Shown one piece after another: positions 16,240 through 25,228 of a DNA stretch of 64,000 nucleotides. The stretch covers positions 124,001 to 188,000 of the forward strand of contig NZ_JAAKZG010000010.1 of NCBI RefSeq assembly GCF_011045115.1, in the 5' to 3' direction. The notes below the pieces were generated by a model. That model saw nothing but the letters and a program-made list of their open reading frames with translations. It was not told where the DNA came from and searched no databases. Numbering within the stretch: the first letter of the stretch is position 1; each line of letters begins with the position of its first letter. The stretch comes from Mesorhizobium zhangyense (GTDB taxonomy: Bacteria; Pseudomonadota; Alphaproteobacteria; Rhizobiales; Rhizobiaceae). Made by a program: the position numbers and the translations under genes.

Positions 16240-17451
16240 CTACTCCTCCAGTGTCGCCATAAGTAAGCCGAGGCGGCAGCCCTTTTCGTATTCGGCAAGG
16301 TTCACATATTCCTTGATTGTATGGATCTCGGCTTGGCCCGCACCGATGGTGACGGTGGGAATGCCATGTTTGTCGAGCCAATTTGCATCGAGCCCGCCAT
16401 TGGAGAAGAGGCAATTGGCCTTGATGCCCATCATCTCCAACGCCTTGACGGCGCGCTTCACAACCGGGCTGCTCTCTGAGAGTTTGAAAGGCGGATAGGC
16501 TGTCTGGTGATTGAACGCCACTTCTCCCGTGCGCCCTTCATGGTCCTTGACCTGTCCTTTTGCTTTCTCGAAGGCATCATCGTAACCCTTCGCAATCTTC
16601 GCCGCGAAGGCAGACTCAGGGCTACGAGCCTCGCCCTTGATGAAGACGTAGTCGGTGACAACATTGGTTGCATCACCCGCGGGCTTTCCGTCCTTTCCGC
16701 CGAAAATTCCGACATTGCTTGTTCCGCGGCCGTTCGGCTTGACGACTTTGCCAAACCAGCCTGCGTTCTGCGCCTCCGCCAAGGCAATCGCTCCGACCAG
16801 TGTTGCCGATATGCCCTTCTCGGGCGCAACGCCGGCATGAGAGGCACGGCCCTTGATCTCGACTTCCCAGTTTTCCTGTCCAACCGCACCGATGATCAGG
16901 TCCGACGCGAGTTGACCATCGACATTGACGCACATGCTCGGGCCACTGAGATCGGCTGCGTTCAACTCGCGTGCTCCATGAAGCCCACTCTCCTCGCGCA
17001 CCGTGAAAAGCAGCGTGATTGGAGGATGCGGCAGCTTGTGCTTGATAAGTGTCTCGGCAAGCACCACGAGAAGGGCAACGCCTGTTCGGGCGTCGCCTCC
17101 TAGTGCTGTCGTACCGTCGGAGACAATGCGATCACCCTCTCGCCGGGGCTTGGCGCCTGCACACAGTGGCACGGTATCCAGGTGGGTTGAGAACAGCAGC
17201 CTGGGCCCGCCGCGCGTTCCGGGCAGATTTACGATGAGATTGCCGGTTTCCGTCGGCAGCGGAATCCGTGTGTTGGCGTCGTCGAAGCGGATTGCCGAAG
17301 CCGGCACGCCAGCAGCCTTCAGAGCATCAATGACGGCGGCCGCGATATTGGCCTCGTATCCTGTCACGCCTTCCACCGAGAGGAACCGCATTAAGTGATC
17401 TTCGGCGACGGCGACATCGAGGGGAATAGAGGAGGTGCTCATCATGTTCAT
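16240..17451 (-). CDS. M20-family metallopeptidase (PepT-like)
   Basis: 403 residues. Zinc ligands and catalytic residues are visible: STHLDTVP (first His and catalytic Asp), LGGDARTG (bridging Asp), REESGLHG (catalytic Glu and ligand), NVDGQ and the late GGLDANWLDKHGIPTVTIGAG then EIHTIKEYV (last His). The inserted dimerisation domain starts at ASHAGVAPEKGISA. It should hydrolyse a peptide or N-acyl amino acid in the cytoplasm. It lies 44 bases downstream of an AbgT-type transporter, the same pairing as in p-aminobenzoyl-glutamate use. ATG at 17442 is an alternative start. Confidence 0.88.
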   Translation of the reverse strand: MNMMSTSSIPLDVAVAEDHLMRFLSVEGVTGYEANIAAAVIDALKAAGVPASAIRFDDANTRIPLPTETGNLIVNLPGTRGGPRLLFSTHLDTVPLCAGAKPRREGDRIVSDGTTALGGDARTGVALLVVLAETLIKHKLPHPPITLLFTVREESGLHGARELNAADLSGPSMCVNVDGQLASDLIIGAVGQENWEVEIKGRASHAGVAPEKGISATLVGAIALAEAQNAGWFGKVVKPNGRGTSNVGIFGGKDGKPAGDATNVVTDYVFIKGEARSPESAFAAKIAKGYDDAFEKAKGQVKDHEGRTGEVAFNHQTAYPPFKLSESSPVVKRAVKALEMMGIKANCLFSNGGLDANWLDKHGIPTVTIGAGQAEIHTIKEYVNLAEYEKGCRLGLLMATLEE

Positions 17452-17495
17452 CCTGTCACTTGAACCTTGATCGCTTTAAGCTTCCGCATGGACAC

Positions 17496-19046
17496 TCAAA
17501 GCCCCCAAGGCAGGCCCAGCATCTGCCAGACCGCGAACAACGCCGTCCACAGGACGAACATCCAGACGACATAGGGCAGCATCAGTGCCACAACGGTGCC
17601 AACTCCAGCGTTCCTGTCGTAGCGTTGCATAAAGCCCACCACGAGTGCGAAATAGGCATTCAGCGGGGTAATCGCGTTCATCGGCGAATCGCCGACGCGA
17701 TAGGCGGCCAGAACCGCCTCCGGCTCGACGCCGAGTTTCATCAGAAGCGGGACAAAGACGGGCGCGAAAATCGCCCACTTTGCGATGGCGCCAGTCAGCA
17801 GCAGATCGATGATCGCCACCACGACGATGAAGCCGAGCAGCAACGGCAGCGAGCCAATATTGGCCGCCTGGAGGGCACCTGAGAGGCTCAGCGCCATAAC
17901 CGTGCCGATATTGGTATAGGTGAAATAGGCGACGAACTGGCTCAACACGAAGAATAGGAAGATCGTGCCGCCCATGTTCTTGATCGACTTCTCGATCGCC
18001 CCAATGACTTCCGTCAAAGTGCGCAGCGTTCCGGCGCCGATGCCGTAGCACCAGCCTGTCACCAGAAAGATCAGCATGATTAGCGCGATCAAGCCGTTCA
18101 TGAACGGCGAGTTGCCGATCAGTTCGCCGGTGTCGGGATTGCGCAACGGCCCCCATGACGGGATCGTCAGGAAGCAGAAGACGATGATCAGGCCGAGCAG
18201 GCCGAGCCCGGCGAAATGCAAGCCGCGCGATTCCTGCTCGCTGAGTGTTGCGCCCTGTTCAGTCATCGTGCCGTCGGCCGCCAACGCGGGATCGTAGACG
18301 CCCAGGCGGGGCGCAATCATGCGATCGGTGATGAACGCCACGACCACGGCAAGGAAGATCACCGACACGATCGAGAACCAGATATTCGAGGCCAGGCTGA
18401 TCGAACTGTTAGAGTCGACGAGACGGGCAGCGTCGTTGGTAAACTCGACGAGGACGGCATCGAGCGGCTTGATCAGCATGTTGACGGTGAAGGCGCCAGC
18501 CACGGCGGCAAAGCCCAACGCCAAGCCGGCGAGTGGGTTTCGCCCAACAGCCAGGTAGGCGACCCCGGCGAGAGGGATCAGAACCAGATAGCCTGCGTCC
18601 GCAGCGATACTCGAGAGGATACCGACAAAAGACAGGATATAGGTAAGCGCCCAGGCCGGAGACACGATCACGAGCTTTCGGATAAGCGCCGTGACCATCC
18701 CTGATTCCTCCGCCACGCCGGCTCCGATCATCGCGGCGATCATCAGTCCGACCGCGGTAAAACTCATGAAATTTGGGATGAGCGACGCATACAGGAAGCG
18801 TATACCGTCGGCATTCAACAGACTGCGGATCTCGGTGGTCGCGGTTTCAATCTCATGTGTCTCCGCGTTTATGCGCTCAAACGTTACCGCGGCGCCGAAA
18901 GCGCTGAATAGAGCTGATAGCACCATGACGATTACAATCAGAATCAGGAAGATGACGACCGGATGAGGAACCATGTTACCCACTCTTTCGACGCCATCGA
19001 GAAACCTCTGCATCGCGGTTTTTGGCGCTGCATTCGAGGTGGACAT
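17496..19046 (-). CDS. abgT: AbgT-family transporter (p-aminobenzoyl-glutamate type)
   Basis: 516 residues, about 11 helices. Family features include MVPHPVVIFLILIVIVMVLS at the front, AGVAEESGMVTALIRK, an internal soluble loop at about 200-235, and a late hairpin LLLTGAIAKWAIFAPVFVPL then YRVGDSPMNAITPLNAYFAL. AbgT of E. coli imports p-aminobenzoyl-glutamate; relatives export sulfonamides. ATG at 19046, after GGAAGGGAAGG, is chosen over 19112. First gene of the operon with an M20 peptidase, so import followed by cleavage of an N-aroyl or N-acyl glutamate-like compound is the natural reading. Confidence 0.85.
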   Translation of the reverse strand: MSTSNAAPKTAMQRFLDGVERVGNMVPHPVVIFLILIVIVMVLSALFSAFGAAVTFERINAETHEIETATTEIRSLLNADGIRFLYASLIPNFMSFTAVGLMIAAMIGAGVAEESGMVTALIRKLVIVSPAWALTYILSFVGILSSIAADAGYLVLIPLAGVAYLAVGRNPLAGLALGFAAVAGAFTVNMLIKPLDAVLVEFTNDAARLVDSNSSISLASNIWFSIVSVIFLAVVVAFITDRMIAPRLGVYDPALAADGTMTEQGATLSEQESRGLHFAGLGLLGLIIVFCFLTIPSWGPLRNPDTGELIGNSPFMNGLIALIMLIFLVTGWCYGIGAGTLRTLTEVIGAIEKSIKNMGGTIFLFFVLSQFVAYFTYTNIGTVMALSLSGALQAANIGSLPLLLGFIVVVAIIDLLLTGAIAKWAIFAPVFVPLLMKLGVEPEAVLAAYRVGDSPMNAITPLNAYFALVVGFMQRYDRNAGVGTVVALMLPYVVWMFVLWTALFAVWQMLGLPWGL

Positions 19047-19135
19047 CTCTGCCTTCCCTTCCAGTTTGATCAGCTGCAGCGGATTACAGCGCCAAAAGCG
19101 CGCACTGGGCAATTCTCAGATCAACGGCTTTTGAG

Positions 19136-19200
19136 CTTAACTCTCTATGGCAGCGAGTCATGAGCACAGAATCCAAAGCCTTGGCGCTCTGTCCCGAAAT
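19136..19200 (-). repeat. dispersed 65-bp element, copy B
   Basis: Second copy of the element at 8721-8785, same orientation, 90-155 bases 5' of abgT. The shared core is the 23 bases at 19155-19177, with a second shared block TCTGTCCCGAA at 19188-19198. Confidence 0.6.
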
Positions 19201-19994
19201 TGGTCGTCGGCGATGCCTCACCGTGATCACCACCCGGCAAAAATAAACACAGAATTGGACAACCGGCGCAGACTTTGGACTTTGAGCCGATGTGTCCCTG
19301 CAAGGCGGACGTAGATCGCGATCGTCTTGCCGCGCTTTGCCTCGCTGGTGATCTGGTTCAGCCACGCCTCGGAGACCACGAACAACGTCTCCGAGGCAGC
19401 ACCCAACGCCGACATTGAGCCAAGGGCTACTCTCTCCGCCTCATCCTTTGCTTTCCATCCGCCGCAACTCGCGACGGCCCCCCTCTTCCGTAGCCCCAAC
19501 GAGCGCCTCGACATCTCTAAGATTTTCACTGTCGGCAAGAACCAGAGCCATACTCAGTTCATGCAGTGTATCTCTCGCGTTTTGCAACATGATCAGGAGA
19601 TGCAACGTGACGGTCAGTCGGTTTCTAATAACGAAAAAAGGCCCGACACCCCTTTCGGAGCGGAGGGCTTCGGGAATTTCAATCCTCGAGAGTATAGCCA
19701 AGGGCACCTAAAGTTCTTTCTTTCTCATCTGAGATTCCCGACTGATAGATTCTGATGAGCGCTGCAGCTCGACATTCGAGATCTACGGGCGAGTCGTCGG
19801 GAAGACGCGCTTTATCAAAAACCCTAGTTGAGCTGCGCAAAATGCTCGGCGAGGAGACCGACCTCAAAGCCATCGCGGCAAAAAGACAATTTCCTATTCT
19901 ATGTAGAGGCTTTCCACGTTATCGATCTGGCGACGGAGAAGCTTCACCGTGCACCTCGATTGTGAGCATGCACACAATCTGGCAGGAGAATGAT
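19201..19994. other. gene-poor region between the abgT operon and the TIR gene
   Basis: Roughly 800 bases. On the minus strand two overlapping frames (19227-19538 and 19441-19707) have protein-like stretches (such as SETLFVVSEAWLNQITSEA and RNRLTVTLHLLIMLQNARDT) but no clear ribosome site and no recognised family; they may be remnants. The plus-strand frame leading into the TIR gene from 19755 is not needed for that protein. Confidence 0.35.
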
Positions 19995-20924
19995 ATGGAC
20001 AAGCCTCGCATATTCTTGGGCTCGTCGGGAAAGCAGGCGCAACTGTTGGAGGCCCTAACCAAAGGGCTCGATGACACCGCTCACGTCGAACCCTGGACGA
20101 CGACCTTCAGTCCCGGAACTACCACGCTAGGTCGCCTTCTCGAGCTTACCCGCGAGGTAGACTTTGCCGCATTCGTCTTCGCCCAGGACGACTGGACGAC
20201 CGCCAGCCCACCGGCCTCTCCCATGTTGGAGGCTGGTGTGGCTTCGCCGCGAGACAATGTGGTCTTCGAAGCTGGTCTTTTTGGCGGAGTCCTCGGCATG
20301 CGCCGTACCTTCATTCTCCATGCCAGAGGCTCGAAGTTGCCCACTGATCTCCTCGGCTTGACTTGTGTGCGCTACGATGAGGGCATCAGCTCTACCGAAA
20401 TGGACACCGTCAACCAGAAGGTCCGGCAAGCAATTGAGAACGAAGGGCGCTTGGCTCGCATCGAGGGGCAATGGTGGCAGTTTTCACTAACATCGCGCAC
20501 CGACCGCGAGCCTTCCGCCGTGAGTCTCTTGAACATTTCGCGTGACGGCGACGGCGCGCTCGAAATCACTGGCCGTGCTTGGCAGGAAGACGGTACGTTG
20601 TCGTCTCGATACTGGAGCGAAGCGGTTAAGGAGAAGCGGGATCCTTCGGGTATTTTCTACTTCTGGCGGGGGGAGCGTCCCTTGCATCCCAATGCTCCAC
20701 AGTTGCATGGTACAGGAGAGATCAAGCTCGAGTCCGCCGATCGCGCATCCGGATACTTCACCACGCTTTCGGAGACGCAACCGGAAGTGAACGCAAGGAC
20801 CTCCGGTGTCTACTTGCGCGCTGAGCCGAACGATTCAAGCATCCTGAACGGACGCGATGATCGCCAACGCTCGAAGCTGATCGCACAGCGGTTGAAGCAT
20901 TGGAAGGGCATAAGAAACGTCTAG
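19995..20924 (+). CDS. TIR-domain effector-like protein (CD-NTase-associated Cap12/Pycsar-type TIR) with unassigned C-terminal domain
   Basis: 309 residues. Residues 1-130 match the TIR domain of CBASS Cap12 and Pycsar effectors (PF10137 type): PRIFLGSSGKQ, then DFAAFVFAQDD, then SPRDNVVFEAGLFGGVLG with the likely catalytic Glu at about 92, and KLPTDLLGLTCVRYDEG. Such TIR domains cleave NAD+ when activated. Residues 155-300 form a beta-rich region (RIEGQWWQFSL, GALEITGRAW, GIFYFWRGE, GTGEIKLE, SGYFTTLSE) that I do not recognise; it is not obviously STING. ATG at 19995 has AGGAG ahead. No cyclase gene is adjacent, so it is an orphan or works with a distant partner. It lies alone between gene-poor regions, as expected of a transferred defence gene. 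Confidence 0.75.
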   Translation: MDKPRIFLGSSGKQAQLLEALTKGLDDTAHVEPWTTTFSPGTTTLGRLLELTREVDFAAFVFAQDDWTTASPPASPMLEAGVASPRDNVVFEAGLFGGVLGMRRTFILHARGSKLPTDLLGLTCVRYDEGISSTEMDTVNQKVRQAIENEGRLARIEGQWWQFSLTSRTDREPSAVSLLNISRDGDGALEITGRAWQEDGTLSSRYWSEAVKEKRDPSGIFYFWRGERPLHPNAPQLHGTGEIKLESADRASGYFTTLSETQPEVNARTSGVYLRAEPNDSSILNGRDDRQRSKLIAQRLKHWKGIRNV

Positions 20925-21828
20925 GGCGTTTTTCGACCGGTAGTCTGATTCAGAATTCCGGCTGGGATATGGAGGCCAGCATGGGAGGGCTAGCCGCTTT
21001 CGATGGGTTTACGTGCGCAACGTCTGGCGACAGGTGATTCAGGCATGAGCTTCCGGCCGGTGGGGCGATCCGGTGGCGTGCTATGTGACGGGAGACCGGG
21101 AGTTCGCGCTTAAGCGTCAGGGCGGAGATATACGTACGGGCCGTCTGAAAGCGCTCCGGCTCGGCCTCGTGTGTCAATCGGCGTCCAAAATTTCACGCCT
21201 TGTTGGAGTAAACCCTTCAGGTTGGACCACGCGAGCCTTCCAAACTAAGCCGTCTGCTGGGCGAGTTGGGTGCAAATTGCTCTGGCATTCGATAGCGAAG
21301 GCTGAGTGTAGCTGTTCACAAGAGATTCTACGCACTGCCATCATGCGCATGGGATTACGAATTTGACTTCCGCTTGGGCGTCAATGATGCCTGCTTTCAG
21401 AAAACGGCAAGACTGATCTCTACGGCAGGCATGGGCACTAAGCAGTCGCCCCTTCACGGAAGTCCGAACGTCGCTTTGCGTTAAACGTCCCCTTCCCTTC
21501 TGCATCTTATGTGACTTTGAACTGAGGTGGGTTCAGGTTTGAACTGCAACTTGCGAGAGATAACAATGGCTTATCGCTTGCAAGGAAGAGCCCGTGAAAC
21601 ACACTTCCCAAATCGATATGGAAAAAAGACGCAAGACATCCTGATTGGGCATCTGGGTGTAGCGGTAACCAACACGATCAATCCTCGGTAGAAATCGCAG
21701 CGTATCGATTATTTCTTCGCGGAGAGTCCCAAACGTTGGCCACCAATCGTCTCCCCTACGAGCGGAATGCGTAACCGCTTCTAATGGTGGACTGCGGCGC
21801 CTTGAACGCCGCATGATTGGGGGTTTTG
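20925..21828. other. gene-free leader region upstream of the siderophore receptor
   Basis: About 900 bases. Frames here are short and unsupported. The half nearest the receptor holds a long inverted repeat (21550-21584) and presumably the promoter driven by the locus-encoded sigma factor or an iron regulator. No terminator was recognised after the TIR gene. Confidence 0.4.
21550..21584. promoter_or_regulatory. inverted repeat upstream of the TonB receptor
   Basis: CTTGCGAGAGATAA (21550-21563) and TTATCGCTTGCAAG (21571-21584) are reverse complements at 12 of 14 positions around a 7-base spacer. It sits about 245 bases before the receptor start. It may be an operator or an RNA hairpin; which iron regulator would read it is unknown. 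Confidence 0.4.
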
Positions 21829-24237
21829 ATGACTAGGAATGTGTCCGTCAGGGCAATTTCGCGAGGGGCCCGAGCCAGGCTTCATGCTGCGCTTCTGGCA
21901 AGCACAGCGGTGCTCGTGTTCAATCCGCCAACACCGGCTACAGCGCAAGCGGCTGCACCGGCTCAGTCCGCCGAGCGATCAATTTCGGTTCCGGCGGGGT
22001 CTCTTACACCGGCCTTGAACAGCCTCGCCGCCCAGACCGGCCTTCAAATTCTCTATGATGCGGCTGTGGCTGAAGGTAAGACGACTGCAGGCGCGAGCGG
22101 CAACCTGACGCCCCAGCGGGCTCTGAACGCCGTTCTTGCGGGCACGGGCGTGGGTGCGCGTTTTGCCGGCAGCAATCAAGTGACGCTCAGCATCAACACA
22201 TCTTCGGCAGGGGGAACTGGCGTAGACGCCAGCGGGGCACTCGTGCTCGCCCCGATTACGATCTATGGCGCGCGCGACGCGACGACGCTGAACGATACGA
22301 CCGCGAGCGTCGGCATCGTGGATGCGAAGGCGATTGAAGACGGCCAGATCAGACAAACTCAGGATGCCTATCGACGTCTTGCAAACGTGCTGGACAGCGC
22401 GACGGTCAACTCCGGCTTCGTCATCCGCGGCATGAGCTCCGAAGGCTTCGTTCCGGGCGGCGCGCCGGTCGGCTCCCTCTATGTGGATGGCATTCTCCAG
22501 ACCCGCTACAATGCCCGTTTCGGTGCGAGAAACCTTTGGGACGTCGAACAGGTCGAGGTCTATCGCGGACCGCAATCGACGCTCTCCGGCCGCGCCGCCA
22601 TGTCCGGTGCCGTCTACATCAAGTCGAAGGATCCGACCTTCGACAAGGAAGTCGAACTGTCGGGCACCGTCGGCAGCAACCATCTGGTCGGCACCGCCTT
22701 CGTCGTGAACACGCCGCTCGTCGAGGACCAGGTCGCGCTGCGCATTTCCGGCGCGTTCGAGCGTTCCCGTTCCGACGTTTCCTATACGAATCTCGAGGAT
22801 TACGCCGGCTATGACGACCTGACCACGGACCTCAGCGGGACCATTCGCGCAAAGCTGCTCCTCACGCCGTCAGAGATGCCGGACACCCGCGCCCTTCTGA
22901 CCTATGCCTATTCAAAGGATCGTCCGAACGACCGACTGGTCGGCCTCGACAGCGGGCGCGGTGATTTCAACTTCATCACATATACGGAATATCGTTGGAC
23001 CGAGGTTCACAATCTCGGCCTTGAAATCACGCATGATTTCTCCGACACGCTCCGCTTCACCTCGCAAACCGGCTTTCAGTACGGCATAAACACACGACGC
23101 TCCGTCGATGCGGACACGCCCGGCATCGACAATGGAATCTGGGGCACGGATGACGATTCGATATTCACCCAGGAGATGCGCCTGAACTACGAGGGCGACC
23201 GCTGGAAGTGGGTTGCAGGCGTTTTCGGCAGCCATCAGGTCTTTGACGGATGGTCGCGTTTCGTGGTGGCGCCTTACCAGCTGGACGACCAGCAGACCCG
23301 CAAGACGTCGAACCTGGCTGTATTCGGTGAAGCGACCTATGAATTCGCGGACAGCTGGTTTGCGACCCTGGGCGGAAGACTGGATTACCTGGAAGAGACG
23401 AACACCGAGCAGAACTCATTTATCATGTTCCCCGGTACGCCTGTCTTCTCCGGAGACCCGGCATCTTTCGACGAATTGAACTTCGTGCCGAAGATCGGCC
23501 TGTCAAAGGAATTCGGCGACAATCAAACGGTTGGTTTCACCTATACGCAAGGCTTCCGGTCGGGTGGCTCCTATGTCAATCGCAGCGATCCGACGTTCCC
23601 ACTCGTAACGTACGATCCGGAATACTCCCAGAGCTACGAGTTGTCCTATAAGGGAACCCTGCTGGACGATCGCCTCAGGCTCAACGCCAATCTCTTCTAC
23701 ACGAAGTATGAAGACCAGCAGATCGAAATCCGCCCCCCATCTCCCATTCCGGGCTATCGAATAACGGAAAATGCCGCGTCCTCGCGCGCATGGGGTTTCG
23801 AAATCGAGCCAACCTATCAGGTCACCGATCAGTTCTCGGCATTCGCTTCGATTGGATATCTGAACACCAGGTTCCTCGAATTCGATCACGGCGGCTTGGG
23901 CGACCAGTCTGGAAAAGCCTTTCCGGAAGCGCCGGAATGGAGTTTCGGCTTCGGCGGTCGATATGAGTTCGAGAACGGCATCTATGTCGGCGCCGATGCC
24001 AAATACACCAGCGACTACAATTCACGTTTCGGCACGGGAGGCATGTACGACATCGACTCTCGCTTCATCGTGAATGCGCAAGCCGGCTTCAAGAAGGACA
24101 ATTGGGAGATCACCGCCTTCGTGGAAAATCTCACCGATGAGAAATACTTCACGATCGTCGATCCCGATTACACCCCGGCCTTCGGCCAGGCTGGCCCCCG
24201 GCGGTCCTTCGGACTGAACCTTCGTACGAAGTTCTGA
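21829..24237 (+). CDS. TonB-dependent ferric-siderophore receptor with N-terminal signalling (STN) domain
   Basis: 802 residues. A long signal peptide ends around TPATAQA. Residues 50-125 form an STN domain (SISVPAGSLTPALNSLAAQT then GLQILYDAAVAEGKTTAG), the part that contacts a FecR-type protein in the periplasm. The plug domain follows, containing EQVEVYRGPQSTLSGRAAM, then a 22-strand barrel ending in Phe (RRSFGLNLRTKF). The TonB box region is near LAPITIYG. It imports an iron-loaded siderophore or similar chelate. The STN domain plus fecI/fecR homologues at 28.4-29.9 kb indicates cell-surface signalling. ATG at 21829 is chosen (GGGGG box 5 bases before) over TTG at 21817. Confidence 0.92.
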   Translation: MTRNVSVRAISRGARARLHAALLASTAVLVFNPPTPATAQAAAPAQSAERSISVPAGSLTPALNSLAAQTGLQILYDAAVAEGKTTAGASGNLTPQRALNAVLAGTGVGARFAGSNQVTLSINTSSAGGTGVDASGALVLAPITIYGARDATTLNDTTASVGIVDAKAIEDGQIRQTQDAYRRLANVLDSATVNSGFVIRGMSSEGFVPGGAPVGSLYVDGILQTRYNARFGARNLWDVEQVEVYRGPQSTLSGRAAMSGAVYIKSKDPTFDKEVELSGTVGSNHLVGTAFVVNTPLVEDQVALRISGAFERSRSDVSYTNLEDYAGYDDLTTDLSGTIRAKLLLTPSEMPDTRALLTYAYSKDRPNDRLVGLDSGRGDFNFITYTEYRWTEVHNLGLEITHDFSDTLRFTSQTGFQYGINTRRSVDADTPGIDNGIWGTDDDSIFTQEMRLNYEGDRWKWVAGVFGSHQVFDGWSRFVVAPYQLDDQQTRKTSNLAVFGEATYEFADSWFATLGGRLDYLEETNTEQNSFIMFPGTPVFSGDPASFDELNFVPKIGLSKEFGDNQTVGFTYTQGFRSGGSYVNRSDPTFPLVTYDPEYSQSYELSYKGTLLDDRLRLNANLFYTKYEDQQIEIRPPSPIPGYRITENAASSRAWGFEIEPTYQVTDQFSAFASIGYLNTRFLEFDHGGLGDQSGKAFPEAPEWSFGFGGRYEFENGIYVGADAKYTSDYNSRFGTGGMYDIDSRFIVNAQAGFKKDNWEITAFVENLTDEKYFTIVDPDYTPAFGQAGPRRSFGLNLRTKF

Positions 24238-24244
24238 CAAACCG

Positions 24245-24278
24245 GGATTGTGGGGCGAAAGCCCCGCAATCCTCTTTC
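24245..24278 (+). terminator. intercistronic hairpin between receptor and transporter genes
   Basis: A 12-bp stem (24245-24256 with 24261-24272, one G-T pair) closes on a GAAA tetraloop and is followed by TCTTTCT. It starts 7 bases after the receptor stop. Such a hairpin would lower expression of the ABC genes relative to the receptor or protect the receptor mRNA 3' end. Confidence 0.75.
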
Positions 24279-24292
24279 TGCGTGCATCTGAA

Positions 24293-25228
24293 ATGGTATC
24301 CGTCTTGCGCTTCTGGCTCGCCCTTCTCTTCCTCCTCTTTCCCCTCTCGATCGCGTACGCCGCTTGTCAGGGGAAGGAGATAGCGGAGGGTGTCTATAAT
24401 CCGCCGTTCTGCGCACCAGTGGAGGCGAAGAGGATCGTCACGCTCGATCCGCTGTTGACGCTCGGCCTCCTGATCGAGCTCAAGGCGCCCGTCGCCGCCA
24501 CGCCCTACATGGCCATCCAGGACGCCGTGGTGCTTGATTTCGTCAAGCGGTCGAAGATGGTCGACCTGGGCAATCCGAGGGAACCGAGCCTCGAGCGGAT
24601 CGCGGCACTGAAGCCCGACCTCATCATCGGCAGCGCGGAGGCGCATTCCTCCATCTACGATACGGCATCGAAGATCGCGCCGACCGTCCTGACCAACCAT
24701 ATGGACTGGAAGAAGTATCTCAAGCTTCTCTCCGAGATCACCGGCCGCGAGGGTGCGGCCAATGAGGCGCTCGCCGCCTACGAGAAGCGCGTCGCCTCGA
24801 TCCGCGACCGCGTGAAGAAGACGGACGTGACCGTCTCGACCGTCCGCTTCGCGCCTGGCCGCTTCGTCGTCTTCGTCGATGGTCCTGCCGCCTATGCGCC
24901 CTTTTCAGTTTTGCACGAGGCCGGCGTCAAGCGCACGGCCTACGAGACGGTGACCGACGGCACGATCGTCAAGCGGCCGGACTGGGAGGAACTTGCCAAT
25001 CTCGATGGCGACATTCTCCTCTACGTCTCCGCCAGCGGCTTCGAGAGCGGACCGGACGATGCGCTCGAGAAGGAAGTCACTGGAAACCCTCTCTGGCAGC
25101 TCTTGCCCGCCGTGCGGAACGGCCGCGCCTACCGCGTCGACCGGGGACCCTGGCAGAGCTTCCACGGCATTGGCTCCGCCAATCGGGTTCTCGACGACAT
25201 CGAGCGCTATATCCTGGCGGATCGATGA
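24293..25228 (+). CDS. siderophore ABC transporter substrate-binding protein
   Basis: 311 residues of the FepB/FecB/BtuF class III binding-protein type. The signal peptide is MVSVLRFWLALLFLLFPLSI ending near AYA|ACQG. Helical-backbone fold features are KRIVTLDPLLTLGLLIELKA, SLERIAALKPDLIIGSAEAH and the C-terminal FHGIGSANRVLDDIERYI. ATG at 24293 gives the signal peptide directly; the upstream frame to 24248 overlaps the hairpin. It binds the ferric chelate in the periplasm and hands it to the FecCD-type permeases, whose genes overlap its end by 4 bases. Confidence 0.9.
   Translation: MVSVLRFWLALLFLLFPLSIAYAACQGKEIAEGVYNPPFCAPVEAKRIVTLDPLLTLGLLIELKAPVAATPYMAIQDAVVLDFVKRSKMVDLGNPREPSLERIAALKPDLIIGSAEAHSSIYDTASKIAPTVLTNHMDWKKYLKLLSEITGREGAANEALAAYEKRVASIRDRVKKTDVTVSTVRFAPGRFVVFVDGPAAYAPFSVLHEAGVKRTAYETVTDGTIVKRPDWEELANLDGDILLYVSASGFESGPDDALEKEVTGNPLWQLLPAVRNGRAYRVDRGPWQSFHGIGSANRVLDDIERYILADR

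Noticed and set aside
19755-19994. 80-codon N-terminal extension of the TIR protein
   Set aside because: The TIR fold starts at MDKPRIFLGSS with a good ribosome site; the extension has no domain character.
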